Origin: Fulvia fulva
Lineage: Eukaryota > Ascomycota > Dothideomycetes > Mycosphaerellales > Mycosphaerellaceae
Length of the DNA stretch: 64,000 bases
Assembly: GCF_020509005.1 (NCBI RefSeq)
Contig: NC_063020.1
Coordinates: 2,542,001-2,606,000, forward strand
Direction: 5' to 3'
In this document: positions 1 to 15,125 of the stretch, piece by piece
Layout: the number at the start of each line of letters is the position of its first letter
Numbering within the stretch: position 1 is the first letter of the stretch
The notes under the pieces: generated by a model
The model's input: only the letters and a program-made list of their open reading frames with translations
Databases searched by the model: none
What the model was told of the DNA's origin: nothing
Program-made: the position numbers and the translations under genes

Positions 1-2088
<2,088 letters not shown>

Positions 2089-3709
2089 ACTGGACCCAAA
2101 TGGGCTGGAGGTGCGTCTAGCGATCAACGAAGATTTTCTTTCAGTACCGCCGAAAGCACCCTTGATGTGCCACGAAGCGAACCGCCGTCGCCAGAGTCGC
2201 AAGCATCGGGCCGACGACTTGGGAGATCCGACGATGCTGCCCTGATCGAGCGACAACCTTCTAGGGTATGGCGACCAAAAAGCCACTGGCGGTATATCGA
2301 CAGCCAGAACGCAACGGAAGTGACGGAAAGATACAAAGAGATGTCTGGCTTAGATTTGGTCTGGGAACGCTTGGTTCAACGCGGCATTATATACCACGAA
2401 AGGAGTTGTGATGGGCATTGTAAAGTTGTCAACAGCGGTTGTGTTCTAGACGCATTATGGCTTAGAAGACAACAAGATCGCTAGAGGATGGCATGAATCC
2501 GTTAGATGAATAGAAAAAAATTTCAACTTGGAGCCAGCATGCCCTCAACGAACACGCACTGCTTCAGATGTTGGTTATTGTCCTAACCAGTGTTCGTTCA
2601 AGGTACATAATCGGTACTAGGGATGTACTGAAGCCAAGTGAGTAGAAGCGGCACGGCATTCAGTGGATGAGTCGAGGCATCTTGAGGCGAACGAATACCT
2701 GGTATCGAGCCTGTTCTTGCAGTCCGGAATACAGGCTCGGAGTAGAGAGTCCTGCACATGACGTGGGCGTGTAGCCAGCCTGATTACCTGATCTAAGAGT
2801 GGCTTGCTGCCTGATGTCTTGAAAGTGGTCACTATTGCGCGTCTCGCCAAGCTCGTAGGAGCGAGCTGTTCAATGTCCCAAGGAATGCAGGCGATGCACG
2901 GGCTGGTAGTCCGAGTATGTAGGACATCCAACGCACAGATGCTCGTGCAGCTCGCTTTCTTTGTCGTGACTCGTGAGCGTGGCCCCGGGTGGGGATGGAG
3001 CAGCTGGGGGTTTTGTGGAGCTAGGACAGGGAATCCGCCGGTTCGTTCAACGGCATGTCGGGATCGGGTCGAGGACCTGGAGGTTGTCAATGCTTCGGGA
3101 GTAGTGAGCCGATGGTGAGCGCAGCAAGCATCGGATAGAGGTGTAGGCGTGGAGTGGTACATATACGGTATAGTTCTAACGTCGTGTACTGAGGAGTTGC
3201 GAGCGATTTGAGAGGGCATTGAGCTGCTTGTCCAGATCTTGAATGCAGGGCTTGGAGAGTGAAGGAGTGGTGCAGGAGATTGTCTCGCCTCGCCTCGGAT
3301 GCGACAGCTGTGATGTGGAAGCTTTGCTTTTATTTGCTACACACCGATCGTGCTGGGCAGGTTGGTAAGTTTGCAGCGACCGCTTACTGCTGCACTTCAC
3401 CTTGTCGTTCATCGTTCCGCTGCTTGTTCAGCGTTCTTTGTACATACATATGATCCAACAGCGGTTTCGCTTGTGAAGGCTTGAACTGCTTGCACTAACA
3501 TCAACGGGCCGCGCCTAGCCTGTCGCCCGTGCATTGCCCGCCGCATCGACGCATATCGAGACAGCCCGTGCTTGTTTCTTGCCAGACGGTAACACCAGGA
3601 CGCGAATGTGACGACTACTGGGCGCAGAACGATTCCGGCTGGCGATGCTGAGCTGCACACAATCACAACCATCCATGGACTGATGTAGGAGACTGGATCC
3701 AGAAGGAGG
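2089..3709. other. Intergenic region between the mutase and adenylate cyclase
   Basis: It should hold the mutase 3' UTR (an A-rich stretch lies near 2510) and a long 5' leader and promoter for adenylate cyclase. A 200-codon open frame on the minus strand (2617-3219) has no recognisable domain and lacks protein-like composition, so it is not called. Confidence 0.5.
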
Positions 3710-6700
3710 ATGACCCTTCGCGGCAGCAGCAACAGCAGCTCCTCCGACGGACAGCGCCATGGCTCGACTGGTGCCGACTCGACGAGAAGCAACGACACGA
3801 TCAGAGGGCCCTTTGGCAGCTTTAGCTCGGTGATACTGGCACCGCAGAAGCTGCACATCAATCGACAGAAGTATGTGAGCACCCGTGCGTCATGGAGCTG
3901 AGGCCGGAGATGCGCGCGCGCGACGGATCTGGAGAGCTCGGCGGGCTGCATGTTGATCGGAGCCGGGGTATGAGATGGCATGTGGAGGCGACATGTGGAA
4001 GATGGACGAGTTATGTGTACAAGCGTTGCGTGGCGATCAGGGAAACATGCAGCTTGCCGGGTCGTGGTCGTGGCGCGCAATCTTCAGGCCGTGCAGGCTT
4101 GGACTATGCAAGACATGATAGCTAACTATAGCCCCCCTCTCAGACTCGAACGGCAAGATTCACAAGAGGTCTCGCCCAGCACCATCGTCCCTAGATCGGC
4201 GCCTCAGAATGCTCGCGCCAGCAATGCGCGCGTCGACATCACACCTTGGGAAGACACCACGCCGACCTCCCACCAGAACATTCCTTCGATCAGTCGACAT
4301 CCACCAACTGCCAACTCCGCTGCGCATACGATGACACCCTGGGGTAGTAACGACGACAACAACAACAACAACAACAACAACGACAATGATCGAGCACCGC
4401 AAATGCCGCAGTCAGTCTTCAGCGGCAGCTTCTACAACGACTCCACCGAAGACCTGGGCCAGGTATCGCCACGATTTACGCCAGGAGGTGCAATGGGGTT
4501 CCCAGGTGACAGTGAAGATCGAAGGCCGTCAATAGCTAGTGCAACGACTGTCTCGTCGATAGGTTCAGCGAAGAATAGTATAAGTGGGCGCATGCATAAG
4601 AAGCTGCAAGGTTTCTTTGGTGAGGATCCTCGTGATGCTATTTCTGATGGGCCGAGTAGTGGCAGCAGGCAGAACTCGGAAACGAGCTCGATGCTTCATG
4701 GGCAACTGCCGCCCTTTGCGCCTGGCGGTGGAACTGGCGGGAACCGCAACAACTCCATGAACGAAGCGATGATGCGCAGTGGCCCTCCGAGTCCTTCAAG
4801 TGGGTCACGACCCAGAACGCCAGCACCTCAGCCGAGCAGTGAAGTCACGCCATGGATATATCAGGATGCAGAGGTAGGTGACTTTGTCCTCGGGCTTGCT
4901 TGGCGCGGCCACATTCGGGATGCCGGCTGCTTGTGAATACATGTAGCAATGGCTGACACGTAGTAGAATGCGCCTCCCGGCACAAACAACTCGTTCTTTC
5001 CTGACCAGTCTTCCAATGGCCGCACGGCGAAGAACTCGACGGCATCGCGCCTGCACTTGCCAGGACACAGGCACAATCGTAGTACTGACGAAAAGCACAG
5101 CACTGGCTTCCCACTGCGACCTTCAACCAGCCGCGAACAGTCATTCAATATCATGCGCCGTGGAGATGGTGATCAACGCTCGGCGATGTCATCAGCCCTG
5201 AATTTGAAAGCTACAAGATCCACAAGTCCTGCCCCAAGCGCACATAGTACCCAAAGTCAGCAAACGCATCAGCAGTCGCCCAGTGGTGCCGGCCATAAGA
5301 GGTCCATCTTCGATCGAGTCACTGGTCGCCACAAGAACGATCGAGCCAGACCAGAGACGCTGCAATCCAATTCAGTCACATCGTTACCCACACTACAGCC
5401 TGCAATCACCAAACCTCGCTCTGACAGTAAATCGGTGGGGCCATCCAAGCCAAGAGGCAGCAAAGGAGACAATGCCAATGGCGCAGCAGCTGCGACACAG
5501 AAGAAGGAGCATAGCCGGCTGCCTTTCAAGAGTAAGAAGACTACCGACAATGCGGCGGACTTCAATAGAATCAAGGACCCCAATGCACCACACGATCCGG
5601 CCGCTGATGCATTATGGCACCTCGATACGGACATGTCACATATGGAGGGCATTATTGATCACAGACAACCACCGATGACCCCTCCATCTAACGAAATCTA
5701 CACTGGGTGGCCGCCCGAACAGCCTCAGCCGGAAGCCCAGAGCGAAGAGAAGGGTGCTTGGGATGCACCAGAGAGCTGGGCGGTCAGCAAGATTGCCGAC
5801 GAGAATATGCGCAGGCTAACTGAGCTCGATGAGCTTGGAGATGTACCAAGGGATGATGATCCAGGTCCAATGTTCTTTATGCGAATCTTTCGAGCTGACA
5901 GCACCTTTGCCGTCATATCTGCGAGTCTGAATACCACCGCCGCTGAACTCATCTCGATGATGGCGAAGAAGACGTTCCTGCAAGACGAGCTCGACAAGTA
6001 TCAAATTGTGATGCGCAAGCAGGATACAAGTCGTCAACTGTCTCCTGGCGAGAGGCCGCTGGTCATGCAGAAACGCCTGCTGGAAATGGTAGGCTATCAG
6101 CAGAACGACAAGCTCGATGAGCTAGGCCGAGAGGATCATGGCTATCTCTGTCGATTCACCTTCTTGCCATCCAAGATGTCCGGATACTCTAGTCTGGAAC
6201 GGGATCCTGGATTCAACAAGATGCAGCGGTTCAATCATATCGATCTATCTGGACGAAATCTGATCACAATACCCATCACACTGTACCAAAAGGCGACCGA
6301 AATCATCACTCTCAATCTATCACGAAACCTGACACTTGACGTACCAAAGGACTTCGTCCAAAGCTGCTCGCAATTGCGTGAGATCAAGTTCACGAGCAAT
6401 GAAGCATGGAGGCTGCCACCAAGTCTGTCACTAGCCAACAGGCTTACCACCTTAGACGTTTCGAACAACAGGTTGGAACAGCTCGAACACGCCGAGCTGA
6501 ACAAACTGCAGGGTCTGCTGAGTCTGAAGCTATCGAACAACATGCTCACCTCAGTGCCTTCATCCTTTGGTGCATTTCGTGCACTGCGAAGTCTGAATCT
6601 TTCTTCCAACTCTCTGGTGGAGTTTCCAGCGCCACTTCGGGAGCTGACTACGTTGGTGGACCTGGATGTTAGCTTCAACTCGATCGCTACATTTGGTGAC

Positions 6701-9700
6701 ATCTCGACGCTTACGAATCTGGAACGACTATGGGCAACGAACAACAGACTGTCAGGACCCTTCGATCCATCCTTCTGCGCCCTTGAGAATCTGCGCGAGA
6801 TCGATGCCCGCTTCAACGCGATATCTGACATCAACGTCATATCACAGCTCCCGAGGCTGGAAGCCCTCATGCTTGGCCACAACTCTGTTTCGCAGTTTGA
6901 GGGCACGTTTCACTGTCTCAAGGTTCTGTTCCTTAATCACAACCCAGTGACGAACTTCGATCTGAACATGCCTGTTCCGACCTTGTCCGTCCTGAACCTG
7001 GCGTCGGCCAAGTTGTCTCGTTTGCCGGATGCACTTTTCATGAAGATTCAAAATCTCACGAAGCTTACCATCAGTAAGAACCACTTTGTGTCGTTGTCTC
7101 CGCATTTTGGATTGTTGTCAAAGCTGGAGTATCTCAGCATAGCGAAGAACGAGCTCAGCCGGCTACCTGCAGAGATCGGTCGCTTGACCGAGCTGCGATA
7201 CCTGGACGTCAGAGAAAACAACCTAGGCCTTCTGCCACCCGAAATTTGGTTCGCGAAACGTCTGGAGACTCTCAATGTATCTTCAAATGTGCTGGCAGAC
7301 TTTCCCAAGCCTGGGGCTCCTCTCCCACCTCTGCCAGAGACAAACTTTATCATGACACCCAGCCAGATACCCAGCACAAGTCCGGAGTTCGAGGAACTCG
7401 GTAGACTCGAAGACTTCCAACTCCGTCGACCTAGCCAAGCTTCCAGCGGCCTTAGTAGTGCTGGCTCGCCGTCAGGCACGGCGTCGCGGAAGGGGTCAGT
7501 GGTCTCATACAATTCGGCGAAGACGCCGAGCGTCGGACGCACCAGCACGGCCAGCAGTGCAGGCACCATCACACCCACAGGAGCATCGCGAAAAGACTCA
7601 ACGCTGTCCGGTAGACTCGCAGCAACGTTCTCGACGTCTCTCCGACACCTCTTCCTGGCCGACAATCGACTCGAGGATGACGTCTTCAATGAGCTTGTAC
7701 TGCTTCCGGAGTTGCGTATTCTCAATCTGTCATACAATCAGCTGTATGATGTGCCACCTCGTACCATCAGGAAATGGACCTACTTAACCGAGCTCTATCT
7801 GTCCGGAAACGATCTGACATCGATTCCGTCCGAGGACTTCGAAGAGAGCTCGTCGTTGAAAGTGCTTCATCTCAACAATAACAAGTTCCAGGTACTGCCT
7901 GCCGAGCTTGGCAAAGTTCAAAGGCTGGCAATTCTAGATGTCGGCAGCAATCTCCTGAAGTACAATGTCTCAAATTGGCCGTATGACTGGAACTGGAACT
8001 GGAATCGACAACTGCGGTATCTCAATTTGTCCGGCAACAAACGTCTAGAGATAAAGCCAAGCTCGCAAACAAACAATGGTAGAGATCAGCGCGACCTGAC
8101 TGATTTCTCCTCGTTGATCAACCTTCGTATTCTGGGCTTGATGGACGTGACATTGACCATTCCCTCCGTGCCAGATCAGGCACCCGACCGGCGTGTCCGG
8201 CTTGCTGGCTCTGTCATCGGCAACACGATGCCTTATGGGATGGCGGACACTCTTGGGCGGAACGAGCACTTGTCGACTCTGGATATGGTAGTCCCGCGCT
8301 TCCGTGGGCATGAGGATGAAGCACTCATTGGTCTTTTTGATGGGCAGTCACTGTCTTCTGGAGGCAGCAAGATCGCCAAATTTCTGCACGAGAAGTTCAA
8401 GCATTACTTCATCGAGGAGATCGAGAAGTTGCCACAGGACGAGACCCCTCTCGATGCTTTACGCCGAACGTACCTGGGCCTCAACAAGGAGCTCGCTACA
8501 GCCGCTAATCAAGGCATCGACGCCCGAGACCATGCGAGCAGTGCCCTTGTCCATCGCGGCAGCATCTCTGGACCCGAGCTTGGTGACGATGACCTGAACT
8601 CTGGCAGTACTGCGACCGTCATGTACCTGCGCGGCATGGAGCTGTACATGTCAAACATAGGCGACGCACAGTGCCTTCTCATACAGTCCGAAGGTAGTCA
8701 CAGAGTCATTACGCGCAAACACGATCCTGCTGAAGCACCGGAACGGCAACGCATTCGAGAAGCTGGTGGCTTCGTGTCAAGACAAGGAAAACTCAACGAC
8801 CAGATTGATGTCTCCAGAGCTTTTGGATTCGTCCAACTGACTCCCTGCATGATCGCAGCGCCGCATGTCAGCAGGATAGACATCAAAGACTCCGACGAGA
8901 TGATTCTGCTAGCTTCGCGAGAGCTATGGGACTATCTGACGCCTGACTTCGCTGTCGATGTTGCTCGGCAAGAGCGGAGCGACTTGATGCGCGCTGCGCA
9001 GAAGCTACGTGACCTCGCCATTGCGTTTGGTGCGACAGGCAAAATCATGGTGATGATCGTGGGGGTCAGCGACCTCCGAAAGAGAGAGAAGGCACGCTTT
9101 AGGACCCATAGTATGAGCATGGGTCCTTCAGGTTCGCCTGATGACTACTTCACGACTGTACGCAAAGCCAAGCGTGGAAGGGATGCCGTTGGAGATCAAA
9201 AGCTTGCACGTCTCGACCAGGAGGTCGACGCTCCTACTGGCGAAGTCACACTCGTCTTCACAGACATCAAGAACAGCACGATCTTGTGGGAGACATATCC
9301 CATCGCCATGCAGTCCGCAATCAAGATGCACAACGAGGTCATGAGACGACATCTGAGAATCATTGGGGGATATGAAGTGAAGACCGAAGGCGATGCCTTC
9401 ATGGTCGCTTTCCCCACTGTCACCAGTGCTCTATTGTGGTGCTTCACTATCCAAAGCCAGCTGCTTGAAGTGCAGTGGCCGCAAGAGATTCTCAACAGCG
9501 TACACGGCGAGGAGATGCAAGACGCCGACGGGAACACCATCTTCCGAGGTTTAAGCGTTCGTATGGGTATACATTGGGGACGACCAGTGTGCGAGATCGA
9601 CCCAGTCACCAAGCGCATGGACTACTTTGGCCCCATGGTCAACCGAGCAGCAAGGATTGAGAGTGTGGCAGATGGAGGTCAGATCTGTGTATCCTCCGAC

Positions 9701-10393
9701 TTCATCCAGGAAGTACAGCGAATGCTCGAGAGCCACATCGAATCTGATCGTACTGGCTCAACCGGCTCAGAGGACACCCTTAGTGACGATGTGCTCAGCC
9801 AGACGATCCGCCGCGAACTCCGCTCCCTCAGCAGCCAAGGCTTCGAAGTCAAGGACCTAGGCCAGCGGACACTGAAGGGACTTGAAAACCCAGAGTACAT
9901 CTACTTGATGTACCCGCACTCCCTCGCATCACGTTTGATCGTGCAACAGCAAAAAGCAGAGGCGGAGAGCCGAATGCAGCAAGAGTCGCAAGCGAAGAAG
10001 ACGCAGAACAGCCAGCTCACCATTGACACGGACAATGTCTGGGATCTCTGGAATGTCAGTCTTCGCCTGGAAATGCTCTGCAGCACTCTTGAGAACACAG
10101 GCGCGCGCAGCTTACGGAACCCGGAGACGGCACTGTTGGAGAAGATCAAGAATGGTGGTGGAGAAATCACAGATCGCTTCCTCGTCAACTTTGTCGAGCA
10201 TCAGATTAGTAGAATTGAGACTTGTGTTACGACGCTGGCAGTGAGGAACATGGTCAAGCCGTTCAAGAACGGCATTCTGAACCAGGCCTGCCCGATGCTG
10301 GACATCCTCGGTGACCTCGGGTCAAAGCTGGAAGAGTTGAAGAGTCTGAGAAGTCAAGCGGAAGAGCAGGAATTTGAGATGGCGCCCTCCTAA
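3710..10393 (+). CDS. cyaA: Adenylate cyclase (fungal class III, RA-LRR-PP2C-like-cyclase)
   Basis: It makes cAMP from ATP and drives protein kinase A signalling at the membrane periphery, under Ras and G-alpha input. Three exons join in frame: 3710-3870, 4144-4873 and 4967-10393, giving about 2,105 residues, normal for fungi. The second exon was placed by a strong branch site (GCTAAC) and C-rich tract before 4144. Order: disordered Ser/Asn-rich N-terminus, a G-alpha-binding-like segment (TPWIYQD) just before residue 297, Ras-association domain about 590-700, leucine-rich repeats about 720-1330 with a Ser/Thr-rich insertion about 1119-1180, a PP2C-like domain about 1380-1665, then the cyclase domain about 1720-1880. 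Metal-binding aspartates are D1730 (FTDIKNS) and D1773 (TEGDAF); NRAARIE supplies the transition-state residues. The C-terminal region is where CAP binds in yeast. The first exon is an inference from splice sites. Confidence 0.95.
4356..4381 (+). repeat. AAC trinucleotide microsatellite in the adenylate cyclase exon
   Basis: About eight AAC triplets in a row encode an asparagine tract in the disordered N-terminus of adenylate cyclase. The tract is in frame, so length changes would not break the gene. Confidence 0.9.
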
Positions 10394-10800
10394 TCAATGG
10401 GTCCGGTCTTTGCATTGTTGGTTTTGCTCTTTCTGCCGAACGTAGTGGGCGGGTTTCATGCATGCATGGCGTTCTTGGAGAGGGCGTGTGTCAGTGTGGC
10501 GAAGCAACAACATGACCTTGTTTGTGTTACTTGTACTAGTATATTTGGGAAGTGCGCAAGACGGGCATATGGCGACGCCAGTTCGCGGACCGAGCTGCTT
10601 GGGGAATGGGAACGATGTTACGATGGTTATGATTGGTGCGTTGTGTGTGCGATTGAGGGTTATCCGAGAGGGATAAGAGGGAGAGATTTAGTAGTAGTAA
10701 GTAGGCTCTTTGGATATGAGTACACATAAGCAAGCCATCTTGAAAGCACTTCAGATCCCGGTAATACGTCCGTGATTGTAAAGTCTTGTTCGTAGAGTCA
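10394..10800. other. Convergent 3' flanks of adenylate cyclase and the fasciclin gene
   Basis: The two genes converge here. The stretch should contain both 3' UTRs. No gene is seen. Confidence 0.6.
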
Positions 10801-12146
10801 TCACATCGTAAACATCATGATAGCGATCACAGCACCGCTCTGCAGCCAGATGCCAGTGGCTGACTTGGCGGCTGCCGCACCAGTGTATACAGCCGGCGCC
10901 GTCGAGGTGGCAGTCGCATTAGGTCCGGACATGCCTGGCATGCCCATAGCGGTCTCGTTTGCGGTAGGCGTAGCGTTTCCCGCCCCCACCGGGCCCATCA
11001 TCGGCGGGAGGGCAGGGTTGCCTGTCATTCCGTTACCACCACTGCCTCCTGTAGCGTTGTTTGTGCTGGATACTGACAGATTGTCGACGTCTACGTCGGT
11101 GTTGTCGGGGTTGAGGACTCTGGAGGTGTGTGTTAGGATGGAGGTAGGATGGATGGATGTGTGGGTGGGATGGGGTTTCGTTCTTACTGGTTGATGACAT
11201 GTGCCACTCCATTGGCGATGATGATGTTAGGAATTATGACCTGAGCTTCGTTGATGAAGACTGCGTCGCCGAGGACCGTGACGGTGAGGTCTGTGCCTTG
11301 GAGACTTGGGACGGTGGTGTTGGAGAGTTCTGGGGAGAAGAGGACGTTGCCGGCTATGACGTGGTATGTGAGAATGTCGGTGAGGGCTTCGGTGTCTAGG
11401 CCTTCGTAGCCTGTGCCGAGTGCTGCGAAGGCTTCGTTGGATGGGATGAAGACTGTTAGGTCGGGTGTTGTGTCGACGGTCTCTACTAGGCTTGCTTGTG
11501 TGAGGGCATCGACTATGCCCGTGAGACCAGCCTCGGATGCTTGGGCGGATGCTTTGACGGGGAGTGTGAGGAGGGAGTCGATTTTGTGGACGATTATCTC
11601 GCCGACTTGGATGTCCTAGGCTGATGTTAGCTTGTAGTGCTAAGACTACGAAGTAAGAGTCCATGAATCTTGACTCACCGCTTCTGTCACGACCGACGAC
11701 ATCTTCTCTCCGGAGAGAATCGTAGCATCCGAGCCATTGAGCTGAAGCCCGACATTCTGACCTCCCGTCACGTTGGTCACAGACACACCATCAACTTCGT
11801 AGGCCACCAACAAAGTCGACACATATTGCGGATCCTCCATGAAGTCGGTCGACATAAAAGTCCCTGATAGCACATGATAGGCTAGCAGAGCTGCGATTGC
11901 GTCGGCTTCTTTGTTGGCGAGAGCCGTGCCCAGTGGCGAACGAGCAGGGACTTGTGCGAAGGCATCATTTGTCGGTGCTAAGATTGTGATGTTCGACGCT
12001 GCAGCCAGGACTACGGCGATTTCTGGGACGTCCTGTAAGGCGCCGAGCAGCGTGCTGAGATCGGGCTGTGCGTGGAGAGCGCTGATGAGGTCTTGTGCGG
12101 CGGTTAGTGCTACGAAGCCCAGGCTGGCAAGGGAAGTCAAAAGCAT
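10801..12146 (-). CDS. GPI-anchored protein with two fasciclin (FAS1) domains
   Basis: FAS1 proteins sit on the cell surface and are linked to adhesion. Three exons join in frame: 12146-11679, 11615-11188 and 11119-10801, giving 404 residues. A signal peptide occupies residues 1-18. FAS1 domain 1 spans about residues 20-165 (TILAPTNDAFAQVP, LLAYHVLSGTF), and domain 2 spans about 167-300 (LTVFIPSNEAFAALG, YHVIAGNVLF, closing box AHVINQVLNP). The AHVINQVLNP box is completed across the second intron, which supports that splice. A Gly/Pro/Thr-rich linker follows, then a hydrophobic C-terminus typical of a GPI-anchor signal. Several Asn-X-Ser/Thr sites suggest glycosylation. It heads a run of four genes for secreted proteins. 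Confidence 0.9.
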
Positions 12147-13507
12147 CTTGACAGTACACGAGCTAGTTCAGTAGTGTAGTCAATGTAGTACTCCGTGAGA
12201 CATCGTGAAGCTGCCGTGATGACAGTCTTTATACCCAGCGCGCAGAGAATTGAAACCTGTGGGCCTACATCATGATTGTTGGTGGGCATGCTCATCGCTT
12301 GTAGAGTCGCGATTGTGTTCAATGGCCAAGAGATTCTGATGCCCTATCTGCTCAGTCAATGATGCGTATGAGAAGATGGTACCTGCTTCACCCTTGGTCG
12401 TTCGTGCTGGGAACAGTGTTGTCACAAGAGCTACCCTTGCAGCACGTGTTGGCGGAGGTATCCGATTGATCGATTCCATCATGTAGAGAAGATCGGAGGC
12501 CATGGCTGTCAGAAAGCTGCATAAGTCCCAGCACAAGGAAGCGTTGCGATCTCGCGGTTCGGTGATTCTTTGTAGACGACCGCTGGCATATTTCGATGCC
12601 GCCAAGATACGGCTAAAATCAAGCCTGCAAGGACAATTGCCGAGCGGTATAGAGGCTGTCAGACTCGCCGCTGCCACACCACCTACCCTGTTCCTCGAGC
12701 TCCCAGATCACTGAGCTCGCCTGTCGTGTTCTACTTGATCGCCAGCCCGGGCTCGATTTAGAGACACGCGGGGCGGCGTCTTTACAGACCGCGAAAGAGT
12801 GCTGCGCCAAGAACATGGTCGTAGAAGTGGTATCGTTCGTGGGCGGACGATCAAGAAAGGCTGACCGGAGAGGGTTGTCGGCAGACGAAGAGTAGACTGT
12901 CCGTCACCAAGGCTCAGCCATCTCTGTGCCACACTTCTCGCCCGGGCTATCTGTCCGAGAGCGGTCCAGCAATTCATGGACTGACCCATCTCGCTGTCGT
13001 CCTCGCCAGTCCGGTGCCAAGTCTGTTGCTGCAGGCTTGTGTTGGCATGCAAGTCGCCTCCTCTCGTCCCTCGCTCGGTCGTGAGTTCTACTTCCAATCG
13101 ACGCGCGTTCGGTACATGTAGATTTGGCACGATGTGACATCTTGCTCCTTTCCTTCTCTTGCGTCTGACAAACTTCAGCTACCTGATCATCGGGCCAAGC
13201 AAGTGTCAAAGGCTTGTTCGAAGTGAACACTGAAGAAGCATCCGCCTCGCCGGAAACGGATCTGGCCACGCTGCAGGCCCGACGTCATCTTCAGATCTAC
13301 ACGAGCCAATTCCAAGTTTCATGTGCAGCGTACGGTGGCGGTCTGTTGACACGCTATGAACTCTCGCTAGTTCCCCCTTCTACCCTCACGCGACCACGAG
13401 CTAAGCCTCTCTTCCGTTGCTTGTCTTGCTTGTTTTCCCTTCTCTCCGCTTGTTAAGCCTTGAAGGACAGTCGCTTCCTCGCACTCTGCTAACAGCTCAG
13501 AGCGACC
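12147..13507. other. Divergent promoter region between the fasciclin and App1-like genes
   Basis: This region of about 1.36 kb separates two divergently transcribed genes for surface proteins. A pyrimidine-rich tract at about 13370-13450 precedes the App1-like start. Minus-strand open frames at 12270-12677 and 12708-13130 show no domain and are not called. Confidence 0.5.
12228..12233 (-). promoter_or_regulatory. TATA box of the fasciclin gene
   Basis: TATAAA reads on the minus strand about 82-87 bases before the start codon at 12146, a usual fungal spacing. This is a sequence match only. Confidence 0.5.
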
Positions 13508-15125
13508 ATGCCAGCCCTCACGATGAGAAGCCTGCTACTGCCAGCATCACTACTAAGCGTACTGGTGTCAGCCACTCCAGCCCCGACCGCACGACGAGCA
13601 CCCGATGCGAACGCTCTGCTACCACGAGAGACTCCTACATTGGTCCGACGAGATGTGACCAAGACGTACAAGAACAGGAGGGACATAATTGGTGATATCA
13701 AGTCGGACGTCGACGGCATCCTCGGCGATCTAGGCAATGTGCCGTCTTATATCGCAAGCGGCGTGGCTCCGTGGTTCCAAGGCTTTCCTACAGGTCATGC
13801 CGTTGCCAGCTCTCTGGGTGTCGACGATGAGCAGCTTGCGGCAGCTCCGACACAGGCTCTGAACATACCACCATATGCGAACTTTACAGACCAAGGCTGG
13901 AACGTGCGATTCCATGGCAACATCTACAAGCAGCCTCCTACCTCGAACGAGACTCTGGACAAGCTAGCAGGGGATTTGTTCATTTACGGAACGGACTTCC
14001 ATGACCTTCCAGAGAGTCAGCAGGCCATGGCACGAAACGTTACGGCAGCCATCTTCGTTGTCCAACAGGGCGACGTTGAGGTCTCGACCATCGAAGTTGC
14101 GCCTTACGATGGAGACCAGGCTGCTACCGGTGGTAGCCAGAACATCACCCTGCCATACAACACGACCGCACAAGGTGACTTCGACGTATTCATGCCAATC
14201 CAAAGCAATGGCTTGATGAACGGCAACGAGACTCAACAGCTCCAAAAGCTGAACACATGGGTGACAAATACCACAAACGGCAACGCGACAGCATACCTCG
14301 TGCCGAACGAAGGTCTTACGATCGTCTCCGACATCGATGACATCCTTCGCGTTACAAAAATCTACGACCCCCAGGAAGGCCTCCTCAACTCGTTCGCTCG
14401 GCCATTCGTCGCCTGGGAGAACATGCCTGAGATCTATGCGAACTGGTCTCAGGCATTGCCAAATGCTCACTTCCACTACTTGACCACTCTACCAGAGCAG
14501 GTCACTCGCAACTACGAGCAATTCATCTATGATACTTATCCGGCTGGCTCCTTCGATACAAGGCCTTTGAACTTCAGCGACGTCAGCGCGACGTTGAGCA
14601 TCAGGCAGTACCTCCTGACTAAGATCTTCGAGACTTTCCCGCAGCGAAAGTTTGTGCTCGTGGCCGACACTTCGAACAGCGATGTCATGCGCGATTATCC
14701 ACAGTGAGTTCTGGTCAAGCCGAAGTTGAAGACGGAGCTAATACATTCGTAGGATGTACCACGACTACCCGAACCAGGTGCAGTGCATCTTCCTCCGCAA
14801 CTCATCCGCGACCGACGATTCCGACAAATTCCCATACAACACCGATGGCTTCAAGGGTATTCCTCAAGAGCGATACATGTTCATCGTCAACGCGGACGAT
14901 CTGGCCAACATTAATATCGCCGGAGAATCTTGCTACAACCAATCGGTTGCACAGAACTTGACGTTCGGATATCAAGGACTGCCATTGGGTATTGGTAACG
15001 ATGCGTCTGTGAATGGAAGTGCCAACGGCGAGGGTAACAAGAGTAGCGCGGCTTACTCGCTGCCTGCGAACACTGGCATGACCTTCTTCGCGTTCGTTAG
15101 TATGTTGTTCTGGCAGCTGCTGTAG
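13508..15125 (+). CDS. Secreted, probably GPI-anchored App1/DUF2183-like phosphatase-family protein
   Basis: The central region matches the catalytic domain of App1-type phosphatidate phosphatases, a HAD-fold family. Two exons, 13508-14703 and 14753-15125, join in frame to give 522 residues. A signal peptide is followed by a basic propeptide-like stretch. The HAD nucleophile motif is at residues 275-279 as DIDDI (D275, D277); the family pattern DxDxT has Thr where this protein has Ile. Downstream blocks HFHYLTTLPEQV, RKFVLVADTSNSD and YPNQVQCIFLRN fit the family. Many Asn-X-Ser/Thr sites and a hydrophobic C-terminus after a Ser-rich linker suggest a glycosylated, GPI-anchored wall protein, unlike cytosolic yeast App1. 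Whether it is catalytically active is not known. A second in-frame ATG lies at 13523. Confidence 0.9.

Noticed and set aside
2617..3219. 200-codon minus-strand open frame
   Set aside because: No domain, composition unlike a protein (rich in His, Arg, Ser, Thr in no pattern), and it lies in a region expected to be UTR and promoter.
3409..4080. 223-codon minus-strand open frame antisense to the adenylate cyclase first exon
   Set aside because: Antisense to a supported exon and intron; no domain; likely a chance open frame.
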